Under the pieces are notes generated by a model. That model was given only the letters and a program-made list of their open reading frames with translations, did no database searches and was not told the DNA's origin. A stretch of DNA of 64,000 nt, taken from positions 496,001 to 560,000 of the forward strand of contig NZ_AEJB01000361.1 in NCBI RefSeq assembly GCF_000331005.1. The letters are read 5' to 3'. Both the position numbers and the translations under genes were made by a program. This document shows, one piece after another, positions 1-8,186 of this stretch. How positions within the stretch are numbered: position 1 is the first letter of the stretch; every line of letters begins with the position of its first letter. Source of the stretch: Streptomyces turgidiscabies Car8 (lineage in GTDB: Bacteria > Actinomycetota > Actinomycetes > Streptomycetales > Streptomycetaceae).

Positions 1-466
1 GCATCCGACCCCACACACCGCCGACCAGGACACCGGAGACCGGCTCCCCGGCCTAACCAACATCAACGGCCCACCTGCCTCGCCCCTGCCAGCAGCGTCT
101 GCCAGAAACGTTCAGGGCCCTAACCTCGGATGGAGGGCAGGACCCTTGTGGGCTCGGCGGGAGCCCGGGAGAGTGGGTCAGACGAGGGGACACACCCAAG
201 GGCCCGCGGAATCCGCCAGGCCACCAGGCCCTTGCGCCCGGCATGGCGGATCGTCAGCCGACGCAGGAAATGGCCACGCTCCTGAGACAGAAGCATGGCC
301 ATCGGCGTGAGAAAGAGCAGAGAGCCGCAAGCCACAGCGTCGGCATATGACGAGCGTTCTGAAATCCCACAGTCAGCCTACGAGCCGACAGTGACACGGG
401 CACCTCGACGCCGCGTGCGAGCGGGGGCACGCTGGAAAGCCAACAGCTCAGCTCCGAGGGGTGCCG
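1..466. other. Left-edge region without a supportable gene
   Basis: Open frames exist in several phases because of the high GC content, but none has a ribosome-binding site, a recognisable motif or clearly biased codon use. A gene fragment running in from the left edge is possible, since one plus-strand frame is open from base 1 to about 300. I see no RNA gene or repeat here. Confidence 0.4.
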
Positions 467-928
467 ATGGAATGGGTCTCGCTGGCCAGCACCATCGTGG
501 GCGGAGGAATCGCTACTGCATCGGCCGGGATCCTGGATCAGCGCCGATGGAGACGAGAACGAGGCGACCAGAACACCGAAAGTCGCCGTTCGCTGTACGT
601 CTCCTACCTCGCTGCTCTCGCATCGGCTCGACACGCGTGCCGTGTGGCCGTTCGCGAGCCAGATCCCGACCCTCAGCAGCACAGGCGCGCGGTGTGGGAA
701 GCGCTCGAGGCCTGCACCAGCCTGCGATACGAGCTGTCGATCTGCGCGCCGCGCTACGTGGTCGAGAAGTCCGACGATTCGTTCCGGCGACTTCGAGACC
801 TGCGCGATGTGGTTACTGACGGATTCAGCCAGGACAGCAACGAATACGTCACCGGGCGGCGTCGCTACGACCGGGCATACCAGGATCTTAGGGATGCCAT
901 GCGTAAAGACCTCGGCGCCGATACCTAA
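467..928 (+). CDS. Small hypothetical protein with N-terminal membrane anchor
   Basis: A 153-residue protein of unknown function. Residues about 5-20 form a short Gly/Ala-rich hydrophobic stretch (ASTIVGGGIATASAG) that could anchor it. The rest is charged and probably helical, rich in Arg and Asp/Glu, ending DLRDAMRKDLGADT. I chose the ATG at 467 because GAGGGG lies at 457-462, about five bases upstream; a GTG at 461 is possible. Short anchored cytosolic-facing proteins of this shape are common hypothetical genes in Streptomyces. Its neighbours give no functional context: the next feature is a transposase remnant on the opposite strand. Confidence 0.6.
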   Translation: MEWVSLASTIVGGGIATASAGILDQRRWRRERGDQNTESRRSLYVSYLAALASARHACRVAVREPDPDPQQHRRAVWEALEACTSLRYELSICAPRYVVEKSDDSFRRLRDLRDVVTDGFSQDSNEYVTGRRRYDRAYQDLRDAMRKDLGADT

Positions 929-942
929 GGGCTTGCAGCTCA

Positions 943-1275
943 TTAACACGTTGTCTTGATCATGCTACTGGAGTCGCTGCTCAGGGCTCGAACCCGAGCC
1001 TGGAGGGCCGTGAGGGCAGAGGGCGGAGTGGCTGCCGACGGAATGACGATGCTGTGCGCTTTCAGCAGCGTCCTGATCTTCAGCAGGGTGCGGTGCATGG
1101 CGGTCCTACTGCTGTCGAACAGCACGGCGCGGGGTTCCGCGGCCAGGGCGACCCGCAGGTGAAGGACGGCTGCCAGGACCTGGTCGGGGAAGGCGAGCCG
1201 GGGCGGGCGGCCGCGCTTGACGTCGCTGTGGAGGTCCAAAGTGTCGGTGAGATCGCTCAGTTGCTGCCGGGACAT
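943..1275 (-). pseudogene. N-terminal remnant of an IS5-type transposase
   Basis: The minus-strand reading begins MSRQQLSDLTDTL and contains RPPRLAFPDQVLAAVLHLR followed by a helix-turn-helix-like segment (SRTAMHRTLLKIRTLL). This is the pattern of the N-terminal domain of Streptomyces IS5-family transposases (SRQ.L..L followed by the VLVTLIHLRLGL-type helix). Only about 110 residues remain and the DDE catalytic part is absent. The remnant abuts the 5' end of the protein kinase gene, so insertion and loss of an IS may have removed part of that gene's leader or promoter. Confidence 0.55.
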
Positions 1276-1329
1276 GCCGGCTCGATGAAACCCAGACCGC
1301 ACACCGCGGACGATCCGTACGCTGGGCAG

Positions 1330-2628
1330 ATGGCAAAGGGCAACAACTACGCAGCGGGCGTTACAGGTTGGCGAGACCTCGGTCCCCTGAACGCAGACCC
1401 GAAATCGAACAAGAAGTTCGTCCGGCGCGTTCAACGCCGGACAACCGGCGAAGAAGCGGTCCTCAAGCACCGGTCCGCCGCACCGGAAAGGGCCCGCGGA
1501 GCCCGGTTCCATGACGAAGCCACAATGATGCACCGGCTCACACGGGAAAGCGTCACCGGCGTCCTGCCCGTCCTCGACATCGACGCCGGCAGCCAGCCCG
1601 CCTGGTACGTCATGCCGAGGGCCCGCCTGCTCCAATCCGTCTTCACGGAGACGACGACACTCCAGGAAATCGTCGGCCACATCCACGCACTGACGAAGAC
1701 ACTGACTGAACTCGCAGCGCGAAAGTACTACCACCGGGACATCAAGCCTGACAACCTCTTCTGGCACGACGGCCGACCCGTCCTCGCCGATTTCGGCATC
1801 GCCTACTTCGGCAAGGCCAGCGTCACCGTCGAGGGGGAGAAACTGGGCCCCCTGTGGTTCATGGCCCCCGAGATGCGCAGCGTGACCCAGCAGGAACAGG
1901 GCAGCATGGCCGATGTCTACTCCCTGGCACAGACCCTCTCGGCGTTCATCCACCCCCTCGGCGAACTGCCACTCCCGGGAACCTTCCGGGCCGGCGCCAC
2001 GGACTACGACCTCCACAAAGGCTGGAAGGGAGACGTCGGCTTCGTCCTGGACGGCCTGGCCCACGTTCTCGAAGCAGCCACGAGGAACAACCCCTCCGAG
2101 CGCCTCAGCATCGACGGCCTGGAGGAGGAGCTGCGCCTGTGGCTCGCCTCCGCAACCACCTGGCCCCTGACCAGGAACACCGGCTTCCGTAGGGGCTGGG
2201 GCCCAGAAGACGACGCTATCCGGGACGAGGCGGCCGTCCGCGCCGCTATTCGCCGGACGATGGACATCCTGATCAATGATTTCGACTTCCACAGCGAATA
2301 CGAGGAGCATGCTTCCCAGGACGCGCACGCGCCGAACTCACTCGGAACGTATGGATGGGCGCCCAACTCGGACTACGGATTCAACCCCGATGGCACAGTG
2401 AAATTCTCGATCCCGTATCCCGATGGCGACCGCAGAATACTGCTCGGGGCGGTCATGCACGGCCGCGAAGTTTCCTTCATCGCCGAGATCCACAAAAAGG
2501 CAGACGACTACAGCTGGAACCTCGAACACAGCTGGCCCGAAACTGCCTGGGGCCGGATGCGGCTCCCCTCCGCCACACACGCCCTGCACGGACTCACGCA
2601 ACGGGTCCGCAGCAGGATCGAGTACTAG
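1330..2628 (+). CDS. Serine/threonine protein kinase, cytosolic
   Basis: A 432-residue protein whose first 260 residues are a Hanks-type kinase domain. The ATP-anchoring Lys is K46 (AVLKH), the catalytic loop is HRDIKPDN at residues 135-142, and the Mg-binding DFG starts at 154, followed by an APE-type motif (MAPEM). No transmembrane segment or PASTA domain follows. The C-terminal 150 residues are a soluble domain I do not recognise (YGWAPNSDYGFNPDGT). The start is uncertain: ATG 1330 and ATG 1285 are both possible and neither has a strong SD. Free-standing kinases of this type occur in accessory regions, sometimes in phage defence, but nothing here proves that role. The stop codon TAG overlaps the TA target of the following IS. 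Confidence 0.75.
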   Translation: MAKGNNYAAGVTGWRDLGPLNADPKSNKKFVRRVQRRTTGEEAVLKHRSAAPERARGARFHDEATMMHRLTRESVTGVLPVLDIDAGSQPAWYVMPRARLLQSVFTETTTLQEIVGHIHALTKTLTELAARKYYHRDIKPDNLFWHDGRPVLADFGIAYFGKASVTVEGEKLGPLWFMAPEMRSVTQQEQGSMADVYSLAQTLSAFIHPLGELPLPGTFRAGATDYDLHKGWKGDVGFVLDGLAHVLEAATRNNPSERLSIDGLEEELRLWLASATTWPLTRNTGFRRGWGPEDDAIRDEAAVRAAIRRTMDILINDFDFHSEYEEHASQDAHAPNSLGTYGWAPNSDYGFNPDGTVKFSIPYPDGDRRILLGAVMHGREVSFIAEIHKKADDYSWNLEHSWPETAWGRMRLPSATHALHGLTQRVRSRIEY

Positions 2629-2651
2629 GGCCTGTTCCAGGTTCGGATCAT
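2628..2651 (+). repeat. Left terminal inverted repeat of the IS
   Basis: It pairs with 3697-3720, 23 of 24 positions matching (C/T difference at position 12). The outermost G is the third base of the upstream kinase's TAG stop codon. Confidence 0.9.
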
Positions 2652-2693
2652 TGGTTTGGGGATTCGCCGGTGCCGGGTGGCTGGGCCTGGTAG

Positions 2694-3119
2694 TTGTCGA
2701 GGGTGGCGCGTGGTGATCTCTCTGATGCCGAGTGGAAGTTGGTCGAGCCGTTCTTGCCTGTGGGCGAGCGCGGCCCGGTCCCTGACCTGCGGAGGCTGTT
2801 CAACGCCGTGATGTGGCGGTTCAGGGCCGGGTGTCCCTGGCGGGACGTGCCTGAGGAGTACGGCTCCTGGTCGACCGTCTACGGCGCGTTCCAGCGCTGG
2901 GCGGTGGCCGGGACCTTCCGGACGCTGATGGAGGGGATGATCGCCGAGGCGGCGGCCCGCGGACAGGTCGATCTCGACCTGGTCAGCGTGGATTCCACGG
3001 TCGCCCGCGCTCATCATCACGCGGCGGGAATGGCCGTCGATCCCGAACTGCTGGACGAACTGGAGAAGGCCGTCACCGAGGAAAAGGGGCTTCTCGAAAG
3101 GGCCGAAGTACGTCGATAG
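2694..3119 (+). CDS. IS transposase, first frame (orfA)
   Basis: A 141-residue N-terminal half of an IS5-family DDE transposase. It has the DUF4096-type opening (DLSDAEWKLVEPFLP), then the insertion-type core FNAVMWRFRAGCPWRDVP, and the first catalytic Asp in SVDSTVARAHHHAAG near the C-terminus. The frame ends at TAG 3117-3119 and orfB continues in the -1 frame. The sequence GAA AAG GGG at 3081-3089 allows tandem -1 slippage (AAG GGG to AAA GGG) and the -1 frame is open from there, so it is the likely frameshift site. The GTG start is at 2694. Confidence 0.85.
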   Translation: MSRVARGDLSDAEWKLVEPFLPVGERGPVPDLRRLFNAVMWRFRAGCPWRDVPEEYGSWSTVYGAFQRWAVAGTFRTLMEGMIAEAAARGQVDLDLVSVDSTVARAHHHAAGMAVDPELLDELEKAVTEEKGLLERAEVRR

Positions 3120-3700
3120 TGCCGCTGGACGAGGACGGCGACGACGTGGCGCGCGAGGAGCGGCGGCGTTTGCGGCGACGGCGCAGAGCCCGGCTCCGCG
3201 CGGCTGAACTGGGCCGTTCCCGGGGCGGACTGACCACCAAGACCCACCTCGCGGCCGAACGCCGGTGCCGGCCGCTGTCGTTCATCGTCACACCGGGACA
3301 GGCCGCCGACAGCCCTCGCTTCGTCCCGGTACTGGAGGGCATCAAGGTGCGTGGCCCGGTCGGACGCCCGCGCACCCGGCCAGGCGCCGTCGCGGCGGAC
3401 AAGGCTTACTCCTCCCGCGCCAACCGCGCCTACCTGCGGCGACGCCGCATCCGCGGCGTCATCCCGGAGAAGACCGACCAGGCCGCCAACCGCAAGAAGA
3501 AGGGCTCGCGTGGCGGCCGCCCGGTCGGTCACGATCCGGATCTGTACAAGGACCGCAACACCGTCGAACGCTGCATCAACAAGATCAAGGAGTGGCGGGG
3601 CCTTGCCACCCGCTATGACAAGACCGCCACCAGCTACCTCGCTGGACTCCACTTACGCGGTGCCGTGATCTGGATCCGCAGCCTCCAACCCGCAACATGA
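3119..3700 (+). CDS. IS transposase, second frame (orfB)
   Basis: The C-terminal half of the transposase, with the second catalytic Asp in AVAADKAYSS and the catalytic Glu in NTVERCINKIKEWRG. An Arg-rich stretch (RRRLRRRRRARLR) precedes the conserved GRSRGGLTTKTHLA. It is probably made as a fusion with orfA by -1 frameshifting near 3083; the nominal GTG at 3119 overlaps the orfA stop by one base. The fused product is about 340 residues, slightly longer than typical IS427 transposases, through the charged linker at the junction. Confidence 0.85.
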   Translation: MPLDEDGDDVAREERRRLRRRRRARLRAAELGRSRGGLTTKTHLAAERRCRPLSFIVTPGQAADSPRFVPVLEGIKVRGPVGRPRTRPGAVAADKAYSSRANRAYLRRRRIRGVIPEKTDQAANRKKKGSRGGRPVGHDPDLYKDRNTVERCINKIKEWRGLATRYDKTATSYLAGLHLRGAVIWIRSLQPAT

Positions 3701-3720
3701 TCCGAACCTAGAACAGGCCC
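3697..3720 (-). repeat. Right terminal inverted repeat of the IS
   Basis: This is the partner of 2628-2651, followed directly by the TA target copy at 3721-3722. Confidence 0.9.
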
Positions 3721-3722
3721 TA

Positions 3723-4102
3723 GCCCGCTGGCGGCTGGTGCGGCCTGTGCTGCCGCAGCCGTCCACATCCGCCTACGCGCCGCTGCCACTGATCGCGGCC
3801 CGGCCGCCGCCGGAGCCCCGGACACCGCAGATCGTCGCTCTGGAGCGGGCCGAGATGACGGCCGCGCCGCCGACCCGGCTCCGGGTTCGGCCCTGCGGCT
3901 GACGATCTCTGAGAGGAGGGCCAAGCCCCCCTCCGCCCGCCGGGCCCGCGTCTCCGCAACTGGGGGCGAAGGCCAGACGATAGGATGATGTGGATCAAGA
4001 ACGTGCGGGTGTGGTTCAAGCATGATGTGGACGTTTATGCGGCCAGCCTCAAAGAATGGGCGCGGTAACCCGCAGCCCCACTCCGTCGATTTCCCCTATC
4101 CG
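3723..4102. other. Region downstream of the IS, probable gene remnants
   Basis: No complete gene is evident. A plus-strand frame from the IS edge reads LARWRLVRPVLPQPSTSAYA and stops near 3902, which may be the tail of a gene. A 27-codon frame from ATG 3985 to 4068 (ending AASLKEWAR) has ordinary coding character but no SD. Both could be degraded leftovers; I cannot assign either. Confidence 0.3.
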
Positions 4103-5305
4103 CTAGGAAGAGTCCTCGGGCCCTGACTGACTCCTAGTCGCGTGACGCAGGAAACTTGAGTCGACCACGAGGTCACCCGTCAGGTGCCATGCTCGCCGTT
4201 CGAAGCCCAGCATCCCAGTGACGGTGAACGGCAGCTTGCGCTGGTACGCGATGACGGCCCAATTGTGATCTTCGCCGGACAGGGTCATGTGGACCCTGCG
4301 CAGCTTGCCATGCACGTCGGCGGTCAGCACGACTGACGCAGTCTCTTCGTCATCAGTTGAGGCCTCATCGCGGCTCAGTGTCTTCACCAGCCCCACCAGG
4401 GTCCCTTGCCTGGGTGGCTCTTCCTGTCGGACGAGACGTTCCCGGACCCTGGGCAGTTCTGCCATGACGTCGCGATCAAGCACGATCGTGGCCAGCCCCA
4501 CATCAGGCCGTGGTACGGCGGCAGCCCACTCGAAAGAGAGGTCTACGGAACGGAGGTGCGGCGCAGCGATGTCTTCTAGCGATTCGATCAGACTGGCGCT
4601 TACTCCCTGGCTCCCGGGGGCGTCGATCACCCGCTCATCCCACTGTCGGCTTAGCCGTTCGGTGGTCTCTAGTCCACGGGCCAGCGTTTCCATGACTCGC
4701 CTAGGAAACCGCTGGAGGCTGTCCGCTGGCTCAACGCCGACCTCGGCGTTGGTCGAGGGAGGGGACTCACCCAATCGAGTGACGATCGTGAAAACGAAGC
4801 TTCCGCTCTTGGTGTGCCCAAGTCGCACGTCTTCGTCCAAGAAGTCCGAGACACCAGAGGGCAGTCGGCCACGGTGTGGATGCGAGGGGGATGCAGCGGT
4901 GGTCGCTGCCGCCCTCATCATCTTGTACAGCGCTTGGATGGTCTTCTCGGCCTGATGGAACGGGATCGTTCCATCCGTCATGGTTTGGTCAAGCCGGACG
5001 AAGAAGAGATCCGCATGAGTACCGATGATGTGCTCGTGAAGCTCTTGAGCGTCCCAGTTGTGGATGTACCCCAGCGACTCCAGGGTCTCCTCGAACCGCT
5101 GTTGGAAGTCTGTGTACGCGGTGGCGAGCGGGACCATGATGCGACCTTCGAGGGCGCCGCTACTGGAAGTGAGGCGCCAGATCTCGCGGATCTGTGCCTG
5201 CCGAGTCTCAAGTTCCCAGTCGTGGGCCGCCAGGAACTGAGACACCGCGCTAGGCGTAAGCGTCGAGGCGACCTCTCGGTAACTGCTGAGCTCGGTAACG
5301 CTCAC
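4103..5305 (-). CDS. Hypothetical 400-residue protein, partner of the DUF4365 gene
   Basis: A soluble protein without signal peptide or TM segment. The N-terminal half is helical (YTDFQQRFEETLESLGYIHN, then a segment on tolerated Leu/Asp spacing), and the C-terminal half is beta-rich (FEWAAAVPRPDVGLATIVLD; FTVTGMLGFERRAWHLTGD). I do not recognise the family. The GTG start overlaps the upstream DUF4365 stop (GTGA) and has GGGAGG six bases upstream, so the two are translationally coupled and probably act together. Codon use is less GC-biased than the surrounding backbone, which fits horizontal acquisition. A role as sensor or immunity partner of the nuclease-like protein is inference only. Confidence 0.75.
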   Translation of the reverse strand: MSVTELSSYREVASTLTPSAVSQFLAAHDWELETRQAQIREIWRLTSSSGALEGRIMVPLATAYTDFQQRFEETLESLGYIHNWDAQELHEHIIGTHADLFFVRLDQTMTDGTIPFHQAEKTIQALYKMMRAAATTAASPSHPHRGRLPSGVSDFLDEDVRLGHTKSGSFVFTIVTRLGESPPSTNAEVGVEPADSLQRFPRRVMETLARGLETTERLSRQWDERVIDAPGSQGVSASLIESLEDIAAPHLRSVDLSFEWAAAVPRPDVGLATIVLDRDVMAELPRVRERLVRQEEPPRQGTLVGLVKTLSRDEASTDDEETASVVLTADVHGKLRRVHMTLSGEDHNWAVIAYQRKLPFTVTGMLGFERRAWHLTGDLVVDSSFLRHATRSQSGPEDSS

Positions 5306-5913
5306 CTGGCACCTCCCTCGTTGTTCCCGATGTTCTCCATGATGCGGAGCAACTGCTCAACCGTGAACAGGTTACTTCTGGGGAGGTGGACTGTGTGGGT
5401 CGACTCCGACGTTGTCTCGCCCGGGAACTCTGACGCTGCCTGCCAGAACATGCGACTCTCGGTGATCAGACGGTTCTCATCGACGTCTACCCACCGAGTC
5501 GCGTCTTCTGGAAGTAGTAGCACTCCCAGATAGGCGGGGATGTGCCGTTTTCCGTCGTTCCCCCTCACGAGCTTGCGATAGGGCTTGACCTTCATTGGCC
5601 ATGCCAGGTGCTCATCCGTGAGGCGACCGTGCTGGATCGTGGCCTTCAGTTGCAGATCAAACTGTGGGCCAAGAATCCTCTTGTACTCCACGGACGACGT
5701 GATGGTGAGATCTACGCCCTCGTAGTCCGTGTCGTGCGTTTTGACGGCACAGCCAGCTGCGTACGTGATCATCCGAGTGAACGCGAGGCTGATCTGCTCT
5801 TCGCGCGCACTCATGGGCAGCTGCCCGTCTACCAAGTCTCGCGCATCGCTCTTTCGGGCGTCGAGGCGCGCGAGACCTTCTGGGGTCGACGGGTCATCGG
5901 CGTCGCCTGCCAT
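5302..5913 (-). CDS. DUF4365-type nuclease-like protein
   Basis: A 203-residue protein matching the DUF4365 pattern: an opening AREEQISLAFTRMITYAAGC, the acidic residue D68 in DYEGVDLTI, then FDLQLKAT with Q88-x-K90. This D...QxK spacing is the PD-(D/E)XK nuclease core as in Mrr-like and Holliday-type enzymes, so a DNA-directed nuclease is likely. It is the first gene of a two-gene operon, its stop overlapping the GTG of the 400-residue partner. The ATG at 5911-5913 has a G-rich SD (GGGGGGAAG). DUF4365 proteins are often found in defence-rich accessory regions; the activity here is inferred. Confidence 0.75.
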   Translation of the reverse strand: MAGDADDPSTPEGLARLDARKSDARDLVDGQLPMSAREEQISLAFTRMITYAAGCAVKTHDTDYEGVDLTITSSVEYKRILGPQFDLQLKATIQHGRLTDEHLAWPMKVKPYRKLVRGNDGKRHIPAYLGVLLLPEDATRWVDVDENRLITESRMFWQAASEFPGETTSESTHTVHLPRSNLFTVEQLLRIMENIGNNEGGAR

Positions 5914-6515
5914 CTTCCCCCCCTGCCCTGTGGGGATGAATGTAGCGGGACAGCTGACGTAGGAGGAAGCTACTGGATCGTGTCGGAACTCGGCCGGGCG
6001 GATGTAATGCGCGGCGGCCAGTCACCTGGCGTAACCCCGGGGGCTTGCCTGAACCAGCCACTACATGCCGAGGTCCTTCGCGCGCTCCGGCCAGGACGCC
6101 TGAGCCGACATCATCGTCTTCGACATCCGTTGCATCGTGCCTGCTGTAGGGATCTGAAGGCAAACCTGCACCGGCCGACCGCGGTCCTGACCACCACTCG
6201 GGTCCAGGCCCCCTACTCCAGGTGAGCATTGCATAGATGAACGCAAAGCAAGTGAGAAACCGTATAGAGAATATTCAGGAAGAAATACCCATCGGGGACT
6301 CCGCGCGACGGAATCGCGGAAGCACGGCAACACTCTCGGCACCACCGGCCCATCCATGGCCGACCCCGCAGACACGCTCCGGCCCTCAGCCCAGGGACGA
6401 CACACAGCGTTCGTCAGGACCGTTTCCCCTCCCGACCCTGCGACGCCTGCCGAGCGCCTGAGCAACTCACAGGCTGCAGCCGCGGCCGCTGTCGCCCTCC
6501 GTCCGATCCCCGCAA
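5914..6515. other. Intergenic region with a low-GC patch
   Basis: About 600 bases lack a convincing gene. The stretch 6225-6300 is notably AT-richer than its surroundings (GTATAGAGAATATTCAGGAA) and may be a promoter or foreign DNA. A short plus-strand frame starting at ATG 6237 looks coding only for its first 15 codons and then becomes noise. Confidence 0.35.
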
Positions 6516-6927
6516 CTGCGTGGACTGCGGCGAGCGGTGGCCGAGCCAGGCTTACAGTTCGAACAGAGCCATCGGCTCCTTCGCGTTGTAGAGCTGGCTG
6601 GCGATCGTGGACCGGGCCCGGTGGCTGGTGATGTTCCCACGCACATCGGCGGCGGGGGCGCCAGCCCTGCGGCAGAGCATGGGGATGACGGTGTTGTTGG
6701 TGTAGGCGGAGGAAAACCTTCCGGGCCCGGGTGGCGAACAGCAGGTCCACCAGCTCGCCGGTGCGGCGGTCGGTGAACTTCGGCTGCTCCGGACGGATCG
6801 CCTGCCACGCACCGAGGGCCTGACCGAGGATCGGATCGACCGGCTTGGTGAACGCGGTGCCGGTCTTGTGCATCGGCACGTCCAACAGGCAGACCGCGTC
6901 GCGGGCCAGGATCTGGCCAGGGGCACC
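6516..6927 (-). pseudogene. Tyrosine recombinase/integrase remnant (frameshift plus stop)
   Basis: The minus strand reads LARDAVCLLDVPMHKTGTAF and TDRRTGELVDLLFATRARKV in one frame, then switches frame to AYTNNTVIPMLCRRAG and ADVRGNITSHRARSTIASQL, the region with the catalytic R of tyrosine recombinases. A TAA at 6552-6554 interrupts FEL*AWLGHRSPQSTQ, where family members have a Gln before AWLGH. The frameshift maps to the AAAA run at 6713-6716. The last catalytic Tyr region is gone. This is the remains of a plasmid/phage-type integrase, suggesting past integration of an element here; about 135 codons survive. Confidence 0.85.
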
Positions 6928-6933
6928 GGAAGT

Positions 6934-6974
6934 CCCCCTGCGTCGCCAGATGGCGCAGGGGGGCTGCTATTTTT
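6934..6974 (+). terminator. Rho-independent terminator-like hairpin
   Basis: A 9-bp perfect stem, CCCCCTGCG at 6934-6942 with CGCAGGGGG at 6954-6962, is followed by CTGCTATTTTT. The T-run is on the plus strand, although no plus-strand gene now lies just upstream, so it may be a relic. Confidence 0.6.
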
Positions 6975-7007
6975 CCAGCTCACAGCCCTCTCCGCGAGGG
7001 TGATGCC

Positions 7008-7054
7008 AGGGAGTTCTCAGGGGGTGGGAGTCCGACGAGGGAGTTCTCAGGGGG
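7008..7054 (+). repeat. Pair of 17-base direct repeats
   Basis: AGGGAGTTCTCAGGGGG occurs at 7008-7024 and again at 7038-7054, exactly 30 bases apart. The spacing of nearly three helical turns is compatible with a protein-binding site; the function is unknown. Confidence 0.6.
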
Positions 7055-7163
7055 GTCCCGAGCGAAAGACACTGGAACATCGGGAAACACCAAGAAACAC
7101 GCTCTGGTCCTGTTCACAGCCCCATAAGAAGATCCCACCGCAGCTCAAGCCCGCTCCTTCAGT

Positions 7164-7310
7164 ATGTACAAGAAGTGCGTCGGGCTCTACACCCACGACC
7201 CCGCCGTCGTCGTCCAGTTCGTCGCCGTCGAGGACGACGGGACGCGCCGGATCATCCGCAAGTGGGTCGTCGACCGGGAGGTCGTCACCGAGGAGGGCGA
7301 TCCGCTGTAG
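7164..7310 (+). CDS. Small hypothetical protein (48 residues)
   Basis: A short but strongly codon-biased frame from ATG 7164 to TAG 7308-7310. The protein begins MYKKCVGLYTHDPAVVVQFV and continues with a charged, beta-like pattern (VEDDGTRRIIRKWVVDREVV). No SD is obvious. The near-exclusive G/C third positions support a real gene; I cannot name it. Confidence 0.5.
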   Translation: MYKKCVGLYTHDPAVVVQFVAVEDDGTRRIIRKWVVDREVVTEEGDPL

Positions 7311-7337
7311 AACCCCGCCCGGGCGCCGTCGCCGGGG

Positions 7338-7800
7338 TCAGCCCGTGAAGGCGAGGTAGGGGCCGACCGTGAGGCCGGAGAACGTCAGGAGCTGACGCGG
7401 CTTGAGGAGGGTGAACCCGGCGTGCAGGGTGATGCCTGCCGCGACGGCATACGGCGTGGTCCGCGGGATCAGCAGCACAATGGGCAGCACGATCTCGGCG
7501 GCGATGACGGTGACGGCGACCAGGCGCCACAGGCGGATGTCGCGGGGCGTGAGGTTGCCCGTGTGCCGGAGGACGACGCCGGGGATGGCGTTCTGGCGGC
7601 GGTACGGAAGCTGGTCCTTCAGCTGGGTGTAGGCATACATCCACTGGGCGAGGTAGAGGCCGGTGCGGAACTGGACGGAGCGGATCTTCTGCACGGCGCT
7701 GTTCCAGTAGAGGTCGGCGGTCACGAGCGCGAGAAGGATTTGGGCCGCCGGGATCGGTCGGGCTGCGGAAGCCGGACGCGAGGGCGTCAAAGAACCACAC
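7338..7800 (-). pseudogene. Polytopic membrane protein, frameshifted
   Basis: The GTG at 7798-7800 starts VWFFDALASGFRSPTDP, then a single extra C near 7751 shifts the frame. The natural continuation AAQILLALVTADLYWNSAVQ is found in the neighbouring frame and runs to TGA at 7338. The C-terminal part has two or three hydrophobic helices (LVAVTVIAAEIVLPIVLLIP and YAVAAGITLHAGFTLL). The size and pattern loosely resemble HTTM/DoxX-like membrane proteins, but I am unsure of the family. The start overlaps the preceding gene's stop by 14 bases, so they formed an operon. Confidence 0.6.
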
Positions 7801-8141
7801 GGCTGTCCCTCACCTCGATGGGCTGCTCGCCGTTGACGGACAGGACCCGGCCGTCTCCCTCGATCCGGTCGTAGCGGCCGGTGCGCATCAGGTGGTCGAT
7901 GACCGTCTGGAGCTGGGGCGGGGGCAGCAGGAACGGTCCCTGGTGAGAGGAACGCGTACGGATTGACGGACTCGGTCCGGTCGCCCTTGGTACCAGTGAG
8001 CGTGACGATCACGAACGTGGCCCGGGAGAACAGCGGGTAGCGCATCCAGCGGCCGGGCCTGCGGGTGAAGCCGGTAGCCATCCCAGCCACCACGGCTGCG
8101 GTGACGGCGAGTTGGGCAGCGGACAGTACGTCTGCGGGCAT
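7787..8141 (-). pseudogene. Small membrane-associated protein, frameshifted
   Basis: The ATG at 8139-8141 has an excellent SD (GGAGG nine bases upstream). It encodes MPADVLSAAQLAVTAAVVAG, one hydrophobic helix, then GRWMRYPLFSRATFVIVTLT. After about 66 codons the coding pattern moves to another frame at about 7940: FLLPPPQLQTVIDHLMRTGR, ending VRDSRVVL at TGA 7787-7789. Removing one base at the CTCTCACCAGGG site would give a continuous protein of about 118 residues. The function is unknown; it is the first gene of the pair with 7338-7800. Confidence 0.6.
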
Positions 8142-8186
8142 GACAGGGAAACCTCCGGGCGGGAGGGACAAGGTGGTGGCGGGCCG

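Larger units (their letters stand above)
2626..3722 (+). mobile_element. IS5-family (IS427-like) insertion sequence
   Basis: The element is bounded by near-perfect inverted repeats: GGGCCTGTTCCAGGTTCGGA at 2628 and its complement ending at 3720, with one mismatch over 24 bases. TA occurs on both sides (2626-2627 and 3721-3722) inside CTAG, as expected of the TA target duplication of this group. It carries two overlapping transposase frames in the arrangement that uses -1 frameshifting. Ends and frames look intact, so the copy may be recent and active. Confidence 0.9.

Noticed and set aside
254-949. Long open frame on the minus strand opposite the 467-928 gene
   Set aside because: Its composition is that of an antisense shadow of the plus-strand gene; it has no SD or motif.
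1054-1329. N-terminal extension of the kinase frame to 1054
   Set aside because: That part is antisense to the transposase remnant and has no kinase-like content.
3985-4068. 27-codon frame MMWIKNVRVWFKHDVDVYAA after the IS
   Set aside because: There is no SD and no context; too short to support as a gene.
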